Below are positions 48,263 to 60,494 of a stretch of DNA of 64,000 bases, one piece after another. Where the stretch lies: positions 558,001-622,000 of the forward strand of contig RCTD01000005.1 of assembly GCA_014898415.1 (NCBI GenBank), written 5' to 3'. This stretch comes from Stromatinia cepivora. Lineage: Eukaryota; Ascomycota; Leotiomycetes; Helotiales; Sclerotiniaceae. The position numbers were made by a program, and so were the translations under genes. The notes under the pieces were generated by a model. The model ran no database searches. It saw nothing but the letters and a program-made list of their open reading frames with translations, and had not been told where the DNA came from. Each line of letters starts with the position of its first letter. Position 1 is the first letter of the stretch.

Positions 48263-51200
48263 TTAGAAGCTGTTGGCCTACAAGCGGATCTTAAGAAATA
48301 TAAATTCAATATTATATATATCAAATACTTAGACTTTATTATCTTTATTAAAGAAATAGAAATGGATTCTGAAAAGATTAAGGTAATTGAAAATTGGACT
48401 TTTCCGATAACAATGAAAGGGATCCAATCATTCCTTGGTTTTTACAATTTTTATTGATGGTTCATTAAGGATTATGGTATAATAGCAAAACCTTTCAATG
48501 AATTTATTAAAGCAAACATTAAATTTATATTCGACAAAGTATACCAAAACGTATTCAATATCTTGAAGAAAAAGCTTATCTCTGCTCCACTCCTGTAATA
48601 CTATAATCATCGATTCCTTTATATACTCGAAACAAATGTATTCGATAGGATAATTGCTAATATATTATTATAATAGTATGGCGAAGATTGATTTTCTATA
48701 GTTTATTTCTCCAAAACCATAATTGTCGCTAAACTGAATTACAAAGTTTATAATAAGGAAATATTGTTAATCATTCGATCTCTCAATTATTGGAAAACGG
48801 AATTCGCCGGTTTACCATATAAAATTAAGATTTATACTGATTATAAGGCCCTCGAATATTTTATGACTACTAAAATTCTCAATATCCGATAAACTCGCTG
48901 GGTAGAAGTTTTAATTAATTATAACTTTATCATTATATATCACCTTAAAAAAGATAATCCTTTCGTTGACACTTTAACCCATTGGATCAATAAATTAGAT
49001 TTCTAGAATTATATCAAAAAGAAGAATCGCTTTCAGCAATTTATTAAAAATAATCAAATTGATACCGAAATTATAAGAAAAACTTTATGAAAGTATTATT
49101 CAAACGAAATAATGATTACTAATATTAATTTAAATAAAATCGCTTCTCGATTTGATCTAGTTAATTATATCATCGAAGCAAATAAAACTATAGATAGTTT
49201 GTTAATACTCAGAATACAAGTTATCTAAGGTTACAAATATATATCATTCCAAAATGATCTTTTACTCTATAATGATCATTTAATAATATTTGATGTCGAT
49301 AATCTTCGAATTTATCTGATTTGTAAAGCCTATAATTCTATTTCCATTATTTATCCTGATATAAACAAAACCTATTTTTTATTATCTTAACAATATTATT
49401 AATCCAAAATGCACAATATTATAATCAGATATATATGCAATTGTTATATCTACAAATACAATTCTGTTCCATATAATTGTACCTCCGGTTTATTATATCC
49501 ATTTCCGATTCCTAATTGAGTATGGTAATATGTTATTATGGATTATTGTAGCTTTAATAAGGATAAATATGGATATAACAATATTTTAATCATTATTAAT
49601 CGATTGATAAAGCAAGCTATCTTCATATCTTATTACAAATCAATCGATGCTTAAGTTCAAGTATAATTATATTTCTATTATGTATATCGATATTATGGTC
49701 CCCTTGATATTATAGTATTAGATTGTGGCCTTCAATTCATATTATAGTTCTGGAAGGAATTCAGCCAAATCCTAGGAACCGATTTCAAACTATCCATTGT
49801 TTATTATCCCTAAACTGATAATTAAATTGAAATCTATAATCAATACCTTTAATAATGGTTAAGATTATTTGTTAACTATTATCAAGATAATTGATCAGAA
49901 TTCCTACCTATAATGAATTATGTGCAACTTACTTTTCTATACGATTCTTTAGGAGAGCTTACATTTTATGAAACCCTATACAGATATACACCGAAATATA
50001 TATAGGAATGGAAGGAAAACATTAATAAGCTAACAAACGATATAAATATATATGATACCTGTATATACGCAGAATACAATAGATTAGTTTTTATACAAAT
50101 GAAAGAAGATTTATTGTATATTTAAACCAAGATATCGAAATCTACAAATGCTTATCGATATAAAATCGATTTCGATATCGGAGATTATGTATAACTCAAT
50201 ATAAAGAATTACTCTACTCAAAGATCATTTAAGAAACTGAATTTCCCAATTCAAAGAAGATTCAAGATTATTAGTCAATCTAGAAGTTCTTTCAAACTCG
50301 AATTCCTGATTACGATGAAAATTCATCCTGTTTTCCCTCCAGATCGATTATACAAGGTATATAACGATCCTTTTCCTGGTCAGATATTCAAACCATCTCT
50401 GTTTATTAATATAATTAGTAATTCGGAATAGAAAGTGAAAAAGATCCTAGCAATAAAAAAAGTACGAAAAACTCTATTATATAGAATCTCATAATTTAAT
50501 AACAATATCGATCTTATCTGGTATCCTGTTTCCGATCTTAAAACATTATTGTACTTCCTATGCGATTTTCATCTAACTAATCCAATACTGTTTGGTCCTT
50601 TTAATCGATTAATTGATTGAATAAAGCTCTATAAAAACAGAAAGGATAATTATAATCATATAGATAACGATTCATTTATAAAACTAAAGGAAAAAAAAAT
50701 GTTCTTCAATACAACAGATTAGATATTATGATTTTATGATGGTATATATGTATACGATTGTGAAAATATTGAAAATTTATATAAATTAAAGAGAATTTGA
50801 TTGTATATATATATGGCCTAAGTTTTATATAATAGACGAACTACCACCACCAAAACAATACAAAGACAATATATTTCAAAAATTTATGTTTATAATCATT
50901 TCAAAAATCATACAAAAGGAAGCTTAAATATAATAAAAACGAAATATAATGTTACCCTTATCGATTTCGTTTAATTTGGTTGATTTAATCAATTTGGTTG
51001 ATTAACTTGATCGATTTCGGAATTGATTATATTAATTATCTATTATTATTATATTATAATTCAATCTCTTTCCCTTTTCTATTGAAACTTTTTCCTTTCA
51101 AAAATTCCCCAAATCAAGAAGAATATGAATCAATATTAATTTAACCAATTGATGAATAATTTGGTCGATTTGATCAATTCATTTGTTATTTTGGTCAATT

Positions 51201-51378
51201 TGATCGATTAATTTGGTCAATTTGATTAATTTTCATTAAATTGATTAAATCAACCAAAATGACCAATCTAATTGATTTAAAATTTATGAACCTTTACAAA
51301 ACCTGATTTCCGATGAAATAACAATGGAACAGAGAAGTGAAACGTTTGAGGGCGAGTTTTTCCGAAGGGGGGGGGTAG

Positions 51379-51660
51379 TGTCACGAATCGTGAACCACAG
51401 GAGATTAATCATATGATACCTCTTATCTCCCATATCCATTGATGAACTGATTGTTTATATATATACATTACAATTTATATGATTTAGTATAATAAAATGG
51501 TGATCCTAATAATATATATGCACAACCCTGTAGCTTACGAATGGATATTTGTATATATATATCTAGTCGCTTTTTATGAGCTATAGTTCTTCAGTTGTAG
51601 ATTCTAAAGAACATAATTGACCCTGTTTATTCAGCTCTACTACGGCTCTTGTGCGTCACA
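51379..51660 (+). repeat. Inner composite, LTR C
   Basis: Starts TGTCACGAATCGTGAACC directly after the G-rich purine tract and ends GTGCGTCACA. It is the least mutated of the three at its 3' end. Confidence 0.9.
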
Positions 51661-54600
51661 ATTATATTGCTTATGATAATATAATTATCAATAATCCTCC
51701 CAACTAGGCCGTCTGTATACACCAATATATGATAAAGGTACTATAAGATTTGAATGCGTTCTTACAATATGTCGACCGTAATTATTATAAGAATCTCCAC
51801 AAAATCAAAATCCAATATAAATCAATGAAATAGGATTATAAAACTATAATCCAAATATATCATTTCAATATATAATTAATAAAAGAACAAGATCGATAAT
51901 TGTAATAATACTTTAAGAAACTGATTTATATTGTTACTCAAAAAATCTGGGGTATTGTTATTATTTTCGTAATAGAAAAACAAATTCGATCCTAAATTAT
52001 AAACAAATTGAAGGAAATTACTCAAGTTCACTAAAATGTTTTATATAAAGTACAAATCGAGCTTTATCGATAATATAAATTTCAGTTATTTATGATCAAT
52101 TAAACAAATAACAAAGAAATCTAGATTAAAGATCTTCTTATTCGAGAATATCTGAACCCTATATTTTTCAACAAAAAGTTCTATTAACAAATAAATAATC
52201 TTCGAATTTACATTCGGAATATAATAATTGAACTTCGAGATCAACAAGATTGAAATTAATCTATTAATACCGATTCTATTATATATACTCTTCAAAAATA
52301 TATTATATCTCAAAGATCAATTAATGTTTATATAAGCATCAAGAACTCTCAAAACTTCGCTTCTCGAAATTCAATCCCGACTTTAATTCATTATTATACT
52401 TCGATAACCTATTCAAGCTCAAAAGCACGAATACATCAGAACTTGTTCAACAAGGATTTTATACAAAACCAGATTCGTAGAACAGCGAATACAATCCAGA
52501 ACAATTTTATTATTACCCAAATCGGACTTATAATTAATAATAATAATAATAACAATAAAGGATCATTACTTCTTCATTATTTTATTACCACAGAAGAATA
52601 AAATTCTAATAACAAAAATAATAATAACGATAATAATCGCAAACCTTTTAATTAATCATCAAAAACTTTGTTCACTCCTGGACCAGATTTTTTGTGTTAT
52701 TCGGATGGTACTAAAAATCATCTCCTTCGTGCTTTAGAATACCTCATCCACTCTGCTTTTGCTACTGCTATAATTAACCTAATGCATTTAAACAAACTTC
52801 CAATCTATAATAACTAAGATCTATCCAAATTCCGATCTTAATAGATAAAGATTGAATTTTATTTTGAAATCTACCAAGAAAGTTTCTTTTACAATTTATA
52901 TTATATCAATTGAATTGGATCTTTTTTAATTAATAAAATTCAATTCTGATATCAATAAAGGATTAACCAAATCAAGAGATTAGATTTCGTAAATCATTAA
53001 GGAAGCTATACTTAATCCTTCAAGAATCGATTTAAGGATAATACTGAAATTTATCGTAATATTGAGAAGATGAAGAAGCTCAGGTATAATAATGATATAG
53101 TCTAGTATCTCGTCGAGCTTCTAAACCTCAATGAAGTTATATAATAATCGAGAATTATCTTTCAGTATTATATTATTCGATCTATTCCAATCGAAATTAT
53201 CAAATTGGTTTACTTTTGTTTTGAAAGAATACCAAATATTGATAAAGAATTCATTTCTATCATTCAAAAAACAGAATAGATTTACAAAAATATACTGATC
53301 AATCCAGGTTTGATTTATTAAAAAAAAAATATACCCATTTCGATAATAGAGTATTCGAAATCGGGTCGATACGATTATAGAAAGCAAAATACTTGTTCCA
53401 ATTATAGTCAAAATCAATCCTCAAAAACAAAGAAGAAATATTCTAATATTATAGTATTTATAAAAAATAAAAAATGGGTTATATCTAAAGATATATTATA
53501 AGATATAAACCAGAATAATATCGATTAACAAAAAAAGGAAAAAATCCTATATTAGAAATATAGTAGGAATAATTATTATATTTTAGAATACTTTATGAAA
53601 AAAGATATTACAAAGAAGGATCTATTATTGATTATAATAAAAGTATTTGTTATTAAAAGAAAACTTACAGAAAATAAATCTATTAAATTCCCTTTCAAAT
53701 GAATTAAAATTGATATAATCTTAATTCAATTCTTTTCAAAAACTAATCATCGATTTATAGAACTGGAAGATTCGGATCAGGATTTTTAAATAGACTTTAT
53801 CTTTCATTATATGGATCAAAGTTTATAGATAATGAAATAATAATTATTATTATACTCAAAAGATACAATTCAGAAATATCCGAAATCAATAAATGGGCAA
53901 AAATAGAATTACAATCTGGTGTTAAATTAATAATCATTATAACATTATATCATAACAATTCTAAATGATCAATTAGAGTACTTCTAGATTCGAGTAATTC
54001 AATGCCAATACTATCCAATGACAAAGCAGAACAATGGAAAATCGAAATCTATACCCAAACGATTGTATAGATTATAATAGTATTCGATATTTCCTTTATT
54101 ATTGAAAACAATAAACAATTTACCCCCGATTTAATAATACAATATGATAAGTATTTTTCCCAAATCGCTTTCAAACTCAATAGATTTGATAACAATTGTA
54201 ATACTATCTTACCCCAATAATAATTCGAAAAGCATCCTCCAAACAACTTCTTCGATATTACTGGAACTATCACCTTTACCTTTAAGCAATGCTTATGGCG
54301 TTATACCAAATTAAGAATTAATTCTACTTCGATCTAAAAAGAAAACGCCGAGAATCGTATTCTATCCAAATTTCGCGAATTCCTTTTTATTATAAATAAA
54401 GAAGCCTCGCTTTATCTACCAGATTAACAATCTTAGGACTATATTATCGATCTTCAGGAAAATGTTATTCTATCCTAAAGATTGTTATATACAATATCTA
54501 TAAAAGAATTAGCCACTTTCAAATTATAATTTAAGAATATATTGTCAACCAAAAGAATCTGTTTTTCAATTTCAAAATGCAGTGTACCCCTTATATTCGT

Positions 54601-54823
54601 CGATAAAAAAGATTTTACTAATCCTTTCCGATCAATAATCGATTTCAAAGGATTCAATAGAATTACTATCTCTATATAATATCCAATCCCTTTAATTTCA
54701 GAATTATAAGTTTAATTGAAAATTATAAAATGATTTATCAAGATTAATTTAAAATCGGGATTCTTCTTTATATATATCAAAGAAGAGAACAAATAGAAAA
54801 CAGTATTTAAATACAAATACAGA

Positions 54824-55051
54824 TTGTTTGAGTATTGTGTAATATCCATAAGATTGATCAATACTCCAACTACATTCCAAAGAATAATAAATGGGATTTT
54901 CAAAGGCTTGATCGATATTGATATATTAATCTATTTAGATGATATCCTAATATATATCAAAACTATTGAAGAATATAATAAACTTATTAAAGAAGTTTTA
55001 ATTCGATTATCGAAATATAATCTTGCAATAATATCCAAGAAATATTATTGA
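54824..55051 (+). pseudogene. Reverse transcriptase remnant, outer element
   Basis: RLINTPTTFQRIINGIFKG then LIYLDDILIY is the RT palm with intact YLDD. Preceding and following frames are interrupted. RNase H-like sequence follows at 55,241-55,441 (IIIEIDSFDYILKGILSQ). Confidence 0.8.
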
Positions 55052-56040
55052 TATATTACCAATATAGAATTCTTGGGTTTCGATATTGGATTTGAAGATA
55101 TTAAAATATTGTAGGATAAAGTATTATATATTATAGAATGAAAACTATTAAAAAGTTTTAAAGAATATTAATAATTTATTAATTTCTCTAATTTCTATAA
55201 ACAGTTCATTAAGAACTTCTTTGTTGTAATTAAATCTTTAATGGATATCAATAAGGCAAATAAGAAGATCTGGATATGGATAGCAGAAATGGTTACAGTA
55301 TTTGAAAATTTCAAGAGAGTATTTATTAATGTTTCAATCTTGATTCATTTTCAATTTATAGAATCAATTATAATCGAGATAGATTCATTTGATTATATTT
55401 TAAAAGGTATTTTATCTCAAAAAAGAAAGGACAACAAATGATATTCTATTATATTTTATTTTTGTAAATTGCAATTAGCTAAGATGAATTACAAAATCTA
55501 TAATAAGGAATTATTCAGTATCGTTGATTATTTTCAGAAATAGCATTAATACCTGGAAAAAGTTGAGCACAAGATTGAGATCTATTCGAATTATTAGAAC
55601 TTAATCTACTTTATTATTACCAAGGTATTGAACAAATGATAAACAAAATAAACTGAAATCCTGTTTATCTATTGATTTATTATCAATTATAAACCGAAAA
55701 AACTAAATAAGAAAATCAATATACTTTTATATTTATTTCAATATTATTTTAAGAAAAAGAAAAATAAAGATCAACCAATTATAATGATTTTGTAACCAAA
55801 ATACTTCTCTTATTTTATAAGACCAACAATTTTTATTTTATCAATACGATTATACAATATCCCGATACCGAATTGGATTCCGGATTTTATCAAGAATGTT
55901 AAAGAAGCAATCAAAAAAGATAACAATTATTAATATCAAATATAATCTTCTAATAAAGATATTGTTTTATAAAATAAACTTTTACATAGGAAAAACTATT
56001 TATAGATACCTAGCGAATTCAGAAAAAGCATACTAGAATT

Positions 56041-56180
56041 CGAGCATAATATTAAAATTGCGGGATATATAGGAATGAATAAAACTATAGAACTTATTAT
56101 ATACAACTTTTGGTGGCCTAAATTGAAAGAAACAATTCGACAATATATTGTAGACTGCTTTGAATATTAACAAAATAAGA
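56041..56180 (+). pseudogene. Integrase H2C2 zinc-binding segment, outer element
   Basis: EHNIKIAGYIGMNKTIEL, then FWWPKLKETIRQYIVDC, is the integrase N-terminal zinc module. The second histidine and last cysteine positions are Tyr, consistent with C-to-T change, and a TAA replaces the Gln that follows. Confidence 0.7.
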
Positions 56181-57124
56181 ATCCTTATTATACAATCTAT
56201 AATAAATTACAATTCATCGAATTATATTATAAACTATAGTATATAATTATAATAGACTTTATTACAGATCTATTAGTATTTAATGATTATAACAATATTT
56301 GGATTATGATAGATCTATTTATAAAGATAATGTACTTTATAATATTCAAAATTAAGGGTAAAAAGATAAAGGATTTTATCTATATCTTTATACAAATTTA
56401 TTAGAGGTTATATGGAGTATCTATAGATATCATATCGGATCGAAACTTCCGATTCATTACAGATTTATAAAAAGATTTTCTGAAGTTAATCAATATTAAA
56501 TTACAAATGAATATTGCCTTTTATCTTCAGATTGATGGATAAATTAAATACATTAATTAGATACTTGAGATCTATTTACAAATATTTATCAATTACGAAA
56601 TATTCAATTGAAAAGATTTACTAATAATAATTGAATTTGTATACAACAATTCGGCAACAATCTCTATTGGATTAACCCTATTCTATACTAACTACAGTTT
56701 CCATCCGGTTGCACACAATTCAATCATGAATCCATCCCGGAATCTGGATAATTAGATATATTTACATTGAATAATATAAATATATAAAGAAGTTAAGAAA
56801 CATTTAAAGAAAAATTATAAATATATAAAAGTATAAATCAATAAAAGAAAAATCAAGGCACCAAAATATAAAATAGGATAATTGATAATATTAAATACTA
56901 AGAATATCAAAATCAAACACCCCACTAAAAAGTTGGATAAAAGAATATTGGGATCTTTCAAGATCTAAAAAATAATCTCTCCCATCGTTATTAGATTAAC
57001 ATTACCCAAAGGATAATATATCCATAATTCCTTTTATATCTTTTTCATTGAATCTTATCGCACTAATAATTAGGTACCCTTTGATCCTGATCAGGTTCTA
57101 TAAAAGACAGATCCAATCGAACCA

Positions 57125-57260
57125 GAATATTACATACAGAAAATAATAGACTTCATCGATACCAAAGGTGATATGAAGTATCTTATCAAATGGTAGGGAT
57201 GGCCAACTAAAAAGCACTGGACTTGGGAATTATATAATCAATTCGATGACAAAGGCGTGA
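57125..57260 (+). pseudogene. Chromodomain remnant, outer element
   Basis: IIDFIDTKGDMKYLIKW, a TAG, then GWPTKKHWTWELYNQFDD: a chromodomain as in fungal chromoviruses (Ty3/Gypsy), with TGG-to-TAG or CAG-to-TAG at one position. It would direct integration to heterochromatin in a live element. Confidence 0.75.
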
Positions 57261-57369
57261 AGATAATAGTAATAGTATTTCATTAACAACAATCGTTCAA
57301 ATCAATATTTAAAAAAGCTTTTGAGGTTTTAATTAAGATTCGGACCGAGTCTTGAAAAGGAAGGAAATA

Positions 57370-57593
57370 ATATTACACAGGAAAATAGTTCCGAAATGAT
57401 TCCAATTGAATTGGATAAATAAGAACTCATCCCATTTATATATATAATAAATTGTTTTACTTTGCATATAATTGTATATATATAATTAGACATTTTCCTA
57501 TAATCCTAAGAAAGGTCAGATTTACAGGATCTTAGGAACCCTAAAAGATTATAGCTAAATTGAATATCATTCCAAGCCTACTACCTTGTTACA
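57370..57593 (+). repeat. Outer element, right LTR
   Basis: Begins TATTACACAGG and ends TTGTTACA; followed by the aggaa target duplication. The left LTR keeps the canonical TG start and this one keeps the canonical CA end. Confidence 0.9.
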
Positions 57594-57962
57594 AGGAAGG
57601 AGTCAATTTTAAAGGTTCTTGCTGACTTGAATAACTCAGTGCAAGATGTTTCCTGGATATATACTCTAGCAGTAGATTGTTACAAGTTCGAAGCGAATAC
57701 TGTCCAAGCAGCCATCCAACATCACCTAGACACCAAAAACACGGAGAACAAGATTTCTTGCATGCAATGTCTCGATCTTAGTGACTCGATTTCTTGGACT
57801 GGCCATCTTCTCGTTGGCCCAACGGACGGTTTTAATAGTACGATGTATTGTGGTCCAACACTGTCTTCCTTTCGGGAAGGTGGTGCAAAATTCTCTTCCC
57901 TTCGAGCAAGTGGTCCAAATCCCACTTCCTTGCCATCAGTAATGAATGATTCAGCGGATTGA

Positions 57963-58808
57963 CCTTTGAATGTCTCAAATGTAAATATAATACTACTTTT
58001 TCAAAGTATATTTGAATATAAATTTATATTGCTCTTTATTTCGATGATAAAGTTTTGTTTATTGTTCATCCATATATATTTTAGGATCTAAATAATACAA
58101 TAACTCAATTACCGTATTGTATAAAAAACGACATAAATGATGGGCTTTATTGAATGAATCTAATCACTCAAGTGTACCAAAATGAGCTGATGACGCTCAG
58201 CTTTTGGTAATCTAAAAGGAAAAATTCACGCGCGCTTTGAGCACCAATTGGAAAAATGAAGATTTTGGCGATGAGTGATGATGTTTCGTTTGTGTTTAAA
58301 CTTTAAATGGGGGTGTGGTCTTCTCCGTGTATTCTTTCTCGTGTAAGCCTTAAGTGAGGACTGAGTAATAAGCGAGCACTAAGCGGTATCTCTTCGAGCT
58401 TTCCTTGAATTCAGTTTACACGGGCAATCCTTCAAACCAAACTTTGTTGTCAACGACTCTTGGAATATTGAGTTTCAGTAACATCACAATGTTGAATTGC
58501 TGCTATTTGCTATCTACCTGAATTCACTCAAAGTGTTGCTTTAAAACAAGCACCTCTTTCACAACAAGCCCTCCTTTTCGAAAAATCATCCTCTAAGTCT
58601 TAAACAGAACAAAGTGTGCGAAATTTCAACAAACCAACACCATAAGCTTCAAAACATCACATCTTCACCAATAATCCAACTACACTGCCCCCACGATTTC
58701 TTTGTGACACTGCCTCAACAGAACACAAATATGACAGCAAATCCTAGTCAGAACCGACCACAATTCCATCAAGTTCCATTGAACACGAGATTAAGTGTAG
58801 CTATAGGT
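57963..58808. other. Spacer between the two secreted-protein pseudogenes
   Basis: From about 58,400 the plus strand has a C/A-rich, leader-like composition ending in ATG at 58731 (MTANPSQNRPQFHQVPLN), which runs into the 3' end of the minus-strand pseudogene and stops at 58841. It could be the first exon of a truncated gene. Otherwise nothing is seen. Confidence 0.35.
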
Positions 58809-59369
58809 TCAAAGGTTATTCTTTCCCCCGGATGTGCATGACGCAAAGGAAAGTGACGGTCTACAATACGTGGCACTATCGAAACCGTTTGTTGGTCCAA
58901 TAAGGAGATAGCCAGTCCAGGTGCCTGAGTGGGTGAGGTCGAGACATTCCATAGCGCACAGGCTATTACCATCGGTCTGTTGCAAGTGTTGCTTGATAGC
59001 TCCCTAGATCGTAGCGGCTTCCGCCGTGGTGTCACAGTTCCTTCCAGTCGCGTAATACACCCATGAAACACCATCCACTGATACCAAATTAGCATAAAAC
59101 TTTGAAATATACCTCTGAATTCAGGACGGTTGGGGTATTTCGAAAGTGATGAATGAGAATTGCGCCTCTTAAGCTATCTCTATAGCTGCAGCTTGATGGG
59201 AAATGGCAGATTAAACAACAGATAATGACTTACATGAGCGATAAGACTTGCTGCAGCTACCTGAATCCGATAAAGACTTGATAGCGGATCCTACAGTCTT
59301 AGCGAGGGCAACAGAGAAGTTGATGATGCTCAGGCATGTCTTCAGCAGAGTTAGTATCATTTTAGCCAT
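58809..59369 (-). pseudogene. Second copy of the small secreted cysteine-rich protein gene
   Basis: Exon 1 (59369-59234) starts MAKMILTLLKTCLSIINF, a signal peptide like that of the 37,530 copy, and ends SCSKSYRS with a phase-1 GTAAGT donor, exactly as in that copy (CGKSYGS). The C-terminal exon reads VDGVSWVYYATGRNC, CAMECLDLTHSGTWTGY and GPTNGFDSATYCRPSL up to a TGA at 58811-58809. It aligns collinearly with the exon after the retrotransposon (DVSWIYTLAVDC, CMQCLDLSDSISWTGH). Damage: a one-base shift near 59,095 just before the VSW segment, and TAG at 59006-59004 where the sister copy has Gln. The exon-2 start cannot be fixed. It has four or five more C-terminal residues with an extra Cys (SCTSGGKNNL). 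It is a dead paralogue in tail-to-tail orientation with its sister. Confidence 0.8.
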
Positions 59370-60494
59370 GAAAGAAATGAGAATCCATAGTGCCGGGAAC
59401 TAATCAATATGCTGGCTTTTCCTCCGTCACTTCTAATTTCCTCAATCTTTTTCTAGTTTGCCTTTTTCAAAATTAGTCTCTTTTTCATTTTCGCTATTTA
59501 CAATACCTATTATATAATACAAAATACTTTTGGAGAGCTCTAATATTTAATATGATTGCTTTTATATAGTATAATAGTAATATGAATGATTTAAAATTTT
59601 GAAAAAACTAAATGAAATAATAATCTATTGATTATTAATGAAATAAATAGTTTTGAATTAGATAATATGAATCGATTAAATATCCTAGGATAACTTCAAT
59701 TTCAGATTATTATTTCAGACATTTGTACAACTTTTGTTATATTATATAATTTACTATTCAATAAGGGTAAATCTTTCTTACATAGTCGTCTATATACCTT
59801 AAAATGTGAATTGAATATCCTTATTCTACAACCAAAAAATTTATGTGATATTCTTTTATAAATATCTAGGATATTTTTTCTACGTCCTTAGGGACAATTA
59901 AAGTGATTTGAACTATGGCTCTGGGTAAAGTAAAGTCTTCGACACTATTTTCTTTTATGTTCACTATCTGATCAGAAATCCTCTCACTATTGATCCATAT
60001 CTGCGTTTGCTAAGAAACTAGACAAGAGGGAATTTATTAGTCAAAATGTAAGCTTCGCTGTTAAATCCGGCAATTTTTCTTTAAGTAACAAAAAAGAAAC
60101 AATAGCTTCCTGCAAAGCTTTTCTAACATGTCTCTCTATACCGTTGGAACTCCTCCGATTATTTTCCGCCCCGCCCTGCTTTTGACGCCACTCCAGGCTG
60201 GCAATGGCGGACTGCTTGGCCCACGTTGAATTTCCTAAATTGGTTATCAATTGATCGAGTGGTCATCAAAGGTTCTACGACTGGAATGGTAAGAAAGAAT
60301 ATTGGATGTTTTCACGGGTAGAATGGTAAGAAATATTATCGGATGGCAACAGCTTCGAATTCCATTGAAACTTCATTCAACCTTCAACCTCTAAATATCA
60401 CGGGTCATCATGGTTGACTCCCGGGTTTACATAAGGAGTTTTGGAATAGTTCCAAGGGTTTGGGGATGAAGCAACTTTTTGAAAAATAAATCTC
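59370..60494. other. Intergenic, partly AT-rich
   Basis: 59,460-59,880 is AT-rich and resembles decayed repeat; no ends found. 60,041-60,250 on the minus strand has an unassigned 69-codon frame. No gene is called. Confidence 0.35.

Larger units (their letters stand above)
38770..51660 (+). mobile_element. Inner composite retrotransposon: three LTRs, two internal bodies
   Basis: LTRs of 282 bp lie at 38770, 44617 and 51379. Only the outermost edges carry a target duplication, attat (38765-38769 and 51661-51665), so the whole 12.9-kb unit sits at a single insertion site inside the outer element. The two bodies (39052-44616 and 44899-51378) are homologous along their length. The first lacks the last roughly 0.9 kb: its sequence jumps from the equivalent of about 50,460 directly into the middle LTR, while the second ends with a G-rich polypurine tract (GGGGGGGGGTAG) before its LTR. 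Both carry Gypsy-type protease and reverse transcriptase remnants and many stops from C-to-T/G-to-A change. The likely origin is recombination between two copies, or insertion of one into the other's LTR region followed by deletion. Confidence 0.9.
37783..57593 (+). mobile_element. Full-length Ty3/Gypsy-type LTR retrotransposon (outer), with nested insertion
   Basis: LTRs at 37783-38005 and 57370-57593 are about 223 bp and alignable end to end. The 5-bp target duplication aggaa is perfect (37778-37782 and 57594-57598). A purine tract (AAAAGGAAGGAAATAAT) precedes the right LTR. Minus the inner insertion, the element is about 6.9 kb, normal for Gypsy. Coding remnants on the plus strand, in gypsy order: reverse transcriptase near 54.8 kb, RNase H and integrase after it, and a chromodomain near 57.2 kb. 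Stops are numerous and mostly TAA/TAG where Gln or Trp is expected; left LTR TG is TA in the right one. This fits RIP, so the element is dead. Orientation matches the interrupted gene. Confidence 0.93.
37530..57962 (+). pseudogene. Small secreted cysteine-rich protein gene split by a 19.8-kb retrotransposon
   Basis: Exon 1 (37530-37653) encodes a signal peptide (MAKINLILVFIITGLLA, then SEIIADS) and a possible Kex2-type KR site before CGKSYGS. A 71-nt intron (37654-37724, GTAAGT...CAAG) follows. Exon 2 runs 37725-37782, where the LTR element begins. After the far LTR and the repeated target site, the same frame resumes at 57599 and stays open to the stop at 57962 (DVSWIYTLAVDCYKF, CMQCLDLSDSISWTGH, GPTDGFNSTMYCGPTL). 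The gene without the insertion would encode about 180 residues. The homologous pseudogene at 58,809-59,369 confirms exon order, intron position and phase. The family is unnamed to me; size, signal peptide and cysteines fit a secreted effector-like or antimicrobial protein. Exon 1 and exon 2 are otherwise undamaged, so loss by insertion is recent relative to the element. Confidence 0.82.

Noticed and set aside
37783..57593. CRISPR array or bacterial repeats among the AT-rich repeats
   Set aside because: No regular short repeat-spacer pattern; the repeats are LTRs and retrotransposon bodies.
58769..59095. Minus-strand 108-codon ORF that at first suggested a carboxyltransferase-like C-terminus
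   Set aside because: Another frame on the same strand aligns collinearly with the secreted-protein exon at 57.6-57.96 kb, so this ORF is a shadow of that pseudogene.
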